Below, in pieces: positions 61,228 to 64,000 of a stretch of DNA of 64,000 nucleotides. The translations under genes were made by a program, and so were the position numbers. Numbering within the stretch: position 1 is the stretch's first letter; every line of letters begins with the position of its first letter. Location: positions 536,291 to 600,290 of the forward strand of contig NZ_LMRG01000023.1 in the NCBI RefSeq assembly GCF_001425605.1, in the 5' to 3' direction. This stretch comes from Rhizobium sp. Leaf453. Lineage in GTDB: Bacteria > Pseudomonadota > Alphaproteobacteria > Rhizobiales > Rhizobiaceae. Under the pieces are notes generated by a model. It had not been told where the DNA came from and made no database searches. It saw only the letters and a list, made by a program, of their open reading frames with translations.

Positions 61228-64000
61228 TTAGCTGAAACGTCCGGCGGCGTGCGCCAGCATCGTATAGACCTTGCCGGTATCCGAGGTGAGATAGGTCTGA
61301 GTCATGACCTTGTCCCGGTCGTTGCGGGCGACGTCACCGAGCAGCTTTTCGAAGTCGGCGATATAGCGATCGACGGCGGTGCGGAATTCCGGCTCGCGGT
61401 CATACTTGCGCTTGATCTCGTCGAAGGTCTGCTGGCCCTTCAGCGTGTAGAGACGGCGCGTGAAGACGTCGCGTTCGCCACGCTGGTAGCGGCGCCACAG
61501 ATCCACCGAGGCATCGTGGTCGATGGCACGGGCGATATCGACGGAGAGCGAATTCAGCGATTCCATGACATGGCGCGGATTGCGGTTGTCACCGGCACGC
61601 GCAGCCGGCTGAGGCTCTGCGGCGCGCTGGACCGGTGGTGTGACGACAGGCTCTTCTTCGCGCGATGCACCGCGCAGCAGGTCCCGCATCCAGCCGCTGC
61701 CTTCCTCACCGCGCGGGCGCGTGTCGGCCGCAGCCTCAGGCTGGCGGACGGCCGGCTGCTGGGCGAGGGGGCGCGGCTGCTCGATGCCAAGGCTGCCGCG
61801 AAGCAGAGGCTCGGCATCCAGACGGCGCGGTTGTTCCGTCACCTGCTGCTGGGCAACGGGCTGCGCGACGACCGGCTGTTGCACAACGGGCTGTTGAGCG
61901 ACCGGCTGCTGAACGGCCGCCCGGACAGGAGCGGCAGCGACCGCTTGCTGGACAACCTGCTGACGCGGCACCGGCTGGGAGATTTCCAGCTGACTGGAGG
62001 ACTTGCCGATGATATCCGACAGTTCCTGCAGCGCCTTGATCTGCTCGGCGACCGCGCGGCGCATGACCGACGCATTTTCCTTGGCTTCTTCCGGAAGGTC
62101 GAAGGCGCCACGCTTCAGCTCGTCGCGGGTCATGTCGAGTTCCTTGCGGATCTCGCTCGCCGAGCGGCGGATTTCGTCGGTTGCGCCGCTGAAGCGGGCG
62201 ACCGCTTCTTCGACAGCCTGGCGGATCGCTTCACCCATCTGCAGGGCAGCGCCGTCAGACTTCTTGCTGGCGTCGTTCATCAGGCGGTCGATATCCGACA
62301 GTGAGGCACCGACGCTGCCGCGCAGACGCTGGGCAACTTCCTTCGAGCGCTCCTCGGCGCGGGCAAAGGCTCCTTCCACCTGCAGGCCGGCATCTTCACC
62401 AGCCTTGGTGACAGCCGCCCGCATGGCTTCGCTGGCCGAGGCGGCGCGCTCTTCTGCTTCCGACAGCGTCTTGCTGACATTGGCAAAGGATGCCTGGACA
62501 CCGGCGCGCAGGTTCGAAGCGATCTCGTTGGAGCGCTCCTCGGCGCGGACGAAGACCGATTCCACCGACATGGAGGCATCGTCGCCAGCCTTGACCACGG
62601 CATTGCGCATGGCGTCGGCTGCGGCTGCAGCACGCTGCTCGGCATCGGTCAGAATGCGGCCGACGTCGGCGAAGGATGATTGGATGCCGGACCGCAGGTT
62701 GCCCGCGACCATTGCGGAGCGATCCTCTGCCCGCTGGAAGGCGCCATCGACGAAGCCTTCGAGGGCATGCATGGTCTTCTCGATTTCCTCGGACCGGCTG
62801 ACAAGGCCGATGGAGAGGGTGCGCAATGCATCCTGACGTTCTTCAAGCGTGCTGACCAGATTGGACTGGGCGGCGGCAAGAAGATCGGATGCCTGGCTGA
62901 GAACCTTCGAATGATCCTCGAAGCGGCCGACGATGCCGCCGATCTGCGAGAGTGTCGTGCCGGAAATATCCGCAAGCTTGTCGACCTTGCCTTCGAGCAG
63001 GCGGGTGGAGGTGGACAGCATGTCGGATGCGCGGGTTGCCGAGTCCGAGAACCGGGCAGTGGTGGACTCCAACTGCTGATCCATGGCGCCGAGATTGGCG
63101 CTGGCCTGTTCGATGACGCCGGCGATGGAAGCATTGCTGGCCGACAGTTGTTCGATGAGGCCCGTCGCGGTCGATTGCAGACGGTTCTCGACCATCTTCA
63201 TGGCCTTGGCGGTTTCTTCCGCGCGAGTCGAGATCGCATTCAGCGTCTCGCCGGTGCGGGCCGTCAGGCTGTCGAGCAGGCTGGCGTTTTCAGCGCGCAG
63301 GCGTTCGGCGCTTTCGCGGGCCGCATCGCTGATCCGGTCAGCGGCTTCCTTGCCGGTTGCCGCGTACTGATCGATGATCGGGCGGGCCTGTTCGTCGATC
63401 AGACGGGTGAGTTCCGCGGAGCGGCCAGCCAGCATCGAATTGAGTTCACGCGTGCTGTCGTCCAGTGTCGTCCGGATCGTGTTGCCGCGAGCCTCGAGTG
63501 CCTTTTCAACATCGGACAGGCTCTGCTGCAGCGACGTTGCCTGTTCGGCCACACGGCTCTGTGTCTGGGCGATGCGGGCGGCCGCGCCATCAGTGGCCTC
63601 TCCGACGGAGCGGGCGAGTTCGGCGCTGCGCATGGCGGCGGTGGCGGCGGTCTGTTCGACGGCGGACTGGAAGTCGGCCTGGCGGGCAGCCATGGCCTCC
63701 GTGAAGTCCTGGCCGGCCTTTGCCAGCAGGTCGGCCGAACGCTGGGCTTCGGCGTCGATCCCCTGCGAGGCGTCGCTGACCGCGCCGCGCAGATTGGTGA
63801 CGAGGCCGGCAGCCTTGCCTTCGATTGTGCGGCTGACATTGTCGAGACCGATGGAGAGCGCGCGGTCCATGGTGCCGAGGCGTTCCTCGATGCGGCCTGT
63901 GCCCCCTTCGATGCTTGCCTCGATCCGGGTTGCCGCGGCGGAGGTGACGCGGTCGAGTTCGGCCGTATGGCTGCCCAGCGTTTCGGCGATCCGCGTCGCT
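61228..64000 (-). CDS. C-terminal part of a giant coiled-coil protein, growth pole ring (GPR/RgsE)-like
   Basis: The frame is open from the right window edge to the stop at 61228, about 924 codons, so the start lies outside. The ATG at 63870 is internal, because the frame continues upstream with the same coiled-coil character. The visible part is Ala/Glu/Ser-rich amphipathic helix with apolipoprotein-like 62-residue repeats, then a Pro/Gln-rich linker (PVVQQPV repeats). A compact C-terminal domain follows (SLNSLSVDIARAIDHDASVD, LWRRYQRGERDVFTRRLYTL, TYLTSDTGKVYTMLAHAAGR). Such very long proteins in Agrobacterium (GPR) and Sinorhizobium (RgsE) form a ring at the growing pole. Assignment by architecture and ending, not by search. 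Confidence 0.82.
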   Translation of the reverse strand, partial: ATRIAETLGSHTAELDRVTSAAATRIEASIEGGTGRIEERLGTMDRALSIGLDNVSRTIEGKAAGLVTNLRGAVSDASQGIDAEAQRSADLLAKAGQDFTEAMAARQADFQSAVEQTAATAAMRSAELARSVGEATDGAAARIAQTQSRVAEQATSLQQSLSDVEKALEARGNTIRTTLDDSTRELNSMLAGRSAELTRLIDEQARPIIDQYAATGKEAADRISDAARESAERLRAENASLLDSLTARTGETLNAISTRAEETAKAMKMVENRLQSTATGLIEQLSASNASIAGVIEQASANLGAMDQQLESTTARFSDSATRASDMLSTSTRLLEGKVDKLADISGTTLSQIGGIVGRFEDHSKVLSQASDLLAAAQSNLVSTLEERQDALRTLSIGLVSRSEEIEKTMHALEGFVDGAFQRAEDRSAMVAGNLRSGIQSSFADVGRILTDAEQRAAAAADAMRNAVVKAGDDASMSVESVFVRAEERSNEIASNLRAGVQASFANVSKTLSEAEERAASASEAMRAAVTKAGEDAGLQVEGAFARAEERSKEVAQRLRGSVGASLSDIDRLMNDASKKSDGAALQMGEAIRQAVEEAVARFSGATDEIRRSASEIRKELDMTRDELKRGAFDLPEEAKENASVMRRAVAEQIKALQELSDIIGKSSSQLEISQPVPRQQVVQQAVAAAPVRAAVQQPVAQQPVVQQPVVAQPVAQQQVTEQPRRLDAEPLLRGSLGIEQPRPLAQQPAVRQPEAAADTRPRGEEGSGWMRDLLRGASREEEPVVTPPVQRAAEPQPAARAGDNRNPRHVMESLNSLSVDIARAIDHDASVDLWRRYQRGERDVFTRRLYTLKGQQTFDEIKRKYDREPEFRTAVDRYIADFEKLLGDVARNDRDKVMTQTYLTSDTGKVYTMLAHAAGRFS
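61831..61953 (-). repeat. Low-complexity Pro-Val-Gln repeat region
   Basis: The coding sequence reads as near-repeats of PVAQQ/PVVQQ/PVVAQ units, about 40 residues long, forming a flexible linker between the coiled-coil body and the C-terminal domain of the GPR-like protein. Confidence 0.85.
62182..62739 (-). repeat. Three tandem 62-residue (186-bp) helical repeats
   Basis: Three units begin with F-x-RAE(D/E)RS at 62739, 62553 and 62367 on the minus strand, spaced exactly 186 nt. Units one and two align without gaps over 62 residues; the third diverges in its second half. The segment starting at FEDHSKVLSQ (about 62922) may be an older, decayed unit of 61 residues. Confidence 0.88.

Overview
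The window looks like a chromosomal segment of an alphaproteobacterium of the Rhizobiaceae (Rhizobium/Agrobacterium/Sinorhizobium relatives). The support is high GC content and dense short-gap operons, a fbcF-fbcB-fbcC cytochrome bc1 operon, a cobalamin-riboswitch-controlled bluB, a fused malic enzyme/phosphotransacetylase-like protein of 770 residues, a LuxR/LuxI pair arranged like the sinR/sinI type, a DUF2865 protein, and the C-terminal part of a giant coiled-coil protein resembling the growth pole ring protein GPR/RgsE. No tRNA, rRNA, CRISPR array, insertion sequence or prophage was seen, so this is mostly core-genome content with a few accessory pieces.

Layout. 1-1716 (minus): DMT transporter, mobA and the start of mobB, coupled by ATGA overlaps. 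2172-4724: a chemoreceptor. 4785-6947 (minus): moaA, a secreted protein of unknown function and an NTF2-like protein, ending at a strong terminator. 7130-10944: DUF971 protein, a divergent MarR regulator and alpha/beta hydrolase sharing a palindromic operator, a flavin/PLP-oxidase-fold protein, a secreted small protein and an M15 peptidase. 10966-14409 (minus): YkuD L,D-transpeptidase, GGDEF protein and fumC. 14941-22931: YcbB-type L,D-transpeptidase, gph (minus), rpiA, DUF2059, gor, class II DAHP synthase and a GFA protein. 22952-26729 (minus): an orphan two-winged-helix protein, DUF1003 and an LtaS-type phosphoglycerol transferase. 27026-30405: nadE, a TolB-like propeller and a NYN-LOTUS protein. 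30458-33711: LacI regulator divergent from a phytanoyl-CoA-dioxygenase-family enzyme and an SDR. 33768-34700: B12 riboswitch and bluB. 34701-37521 (minus): DUF2865, luxI and luxR. 37688-40000 (minus): malic enzyme. 40205-43293: LpxH-like phosphoesterase, MFS transporter and dgcA-like epimerase. 43380-47704: a four-gene Mla-type lipid transport operon. 47707-52752: BON protein, His/Gly-rich secreted peptide, hemF, small protein, MFS transporter, soxR with a divergent FMN reductase, and trmL. 53144-56999: two paralogous ABC exporters. 57370-60125: bc1 complex. 60263-61099: nitrilase-family enzyme. 61228-64000 (minus): C-terminal part of the GPR-like protein.

Themes. Molybdenum cofactor synthesis (moaA, mobA, mobB), envelope and cell-wall biology (two L,D-transpeptidases of different architecture, an M15 peptidase, Mla system, LtaS-type enzyme, polar growth protein) and respiration/central carbon (fumC, malic enzyme, bc1, hemF, rpiA, gph) dominate. 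The most interesting regulatory material is in the quorum-sensing locus. The luxI gene has a lux-box-like palindrome, is insulated from luxR by a terminator, and has its Shine-Dalgarno sequence buried in a perfect 10-bp hairpin. Other clear control sites are the SoxR box inside a 19-bp-spacer promoter, the MarR operator, and a TGTCAT direct repeat resembling a Pho box. No wholly new multi-gene system can be demonstrated. The best candidates for unknown biology are the LacI/PhyH/SDR cluster, the orphan two-winged-helix protein and the luxI leader hairpin.
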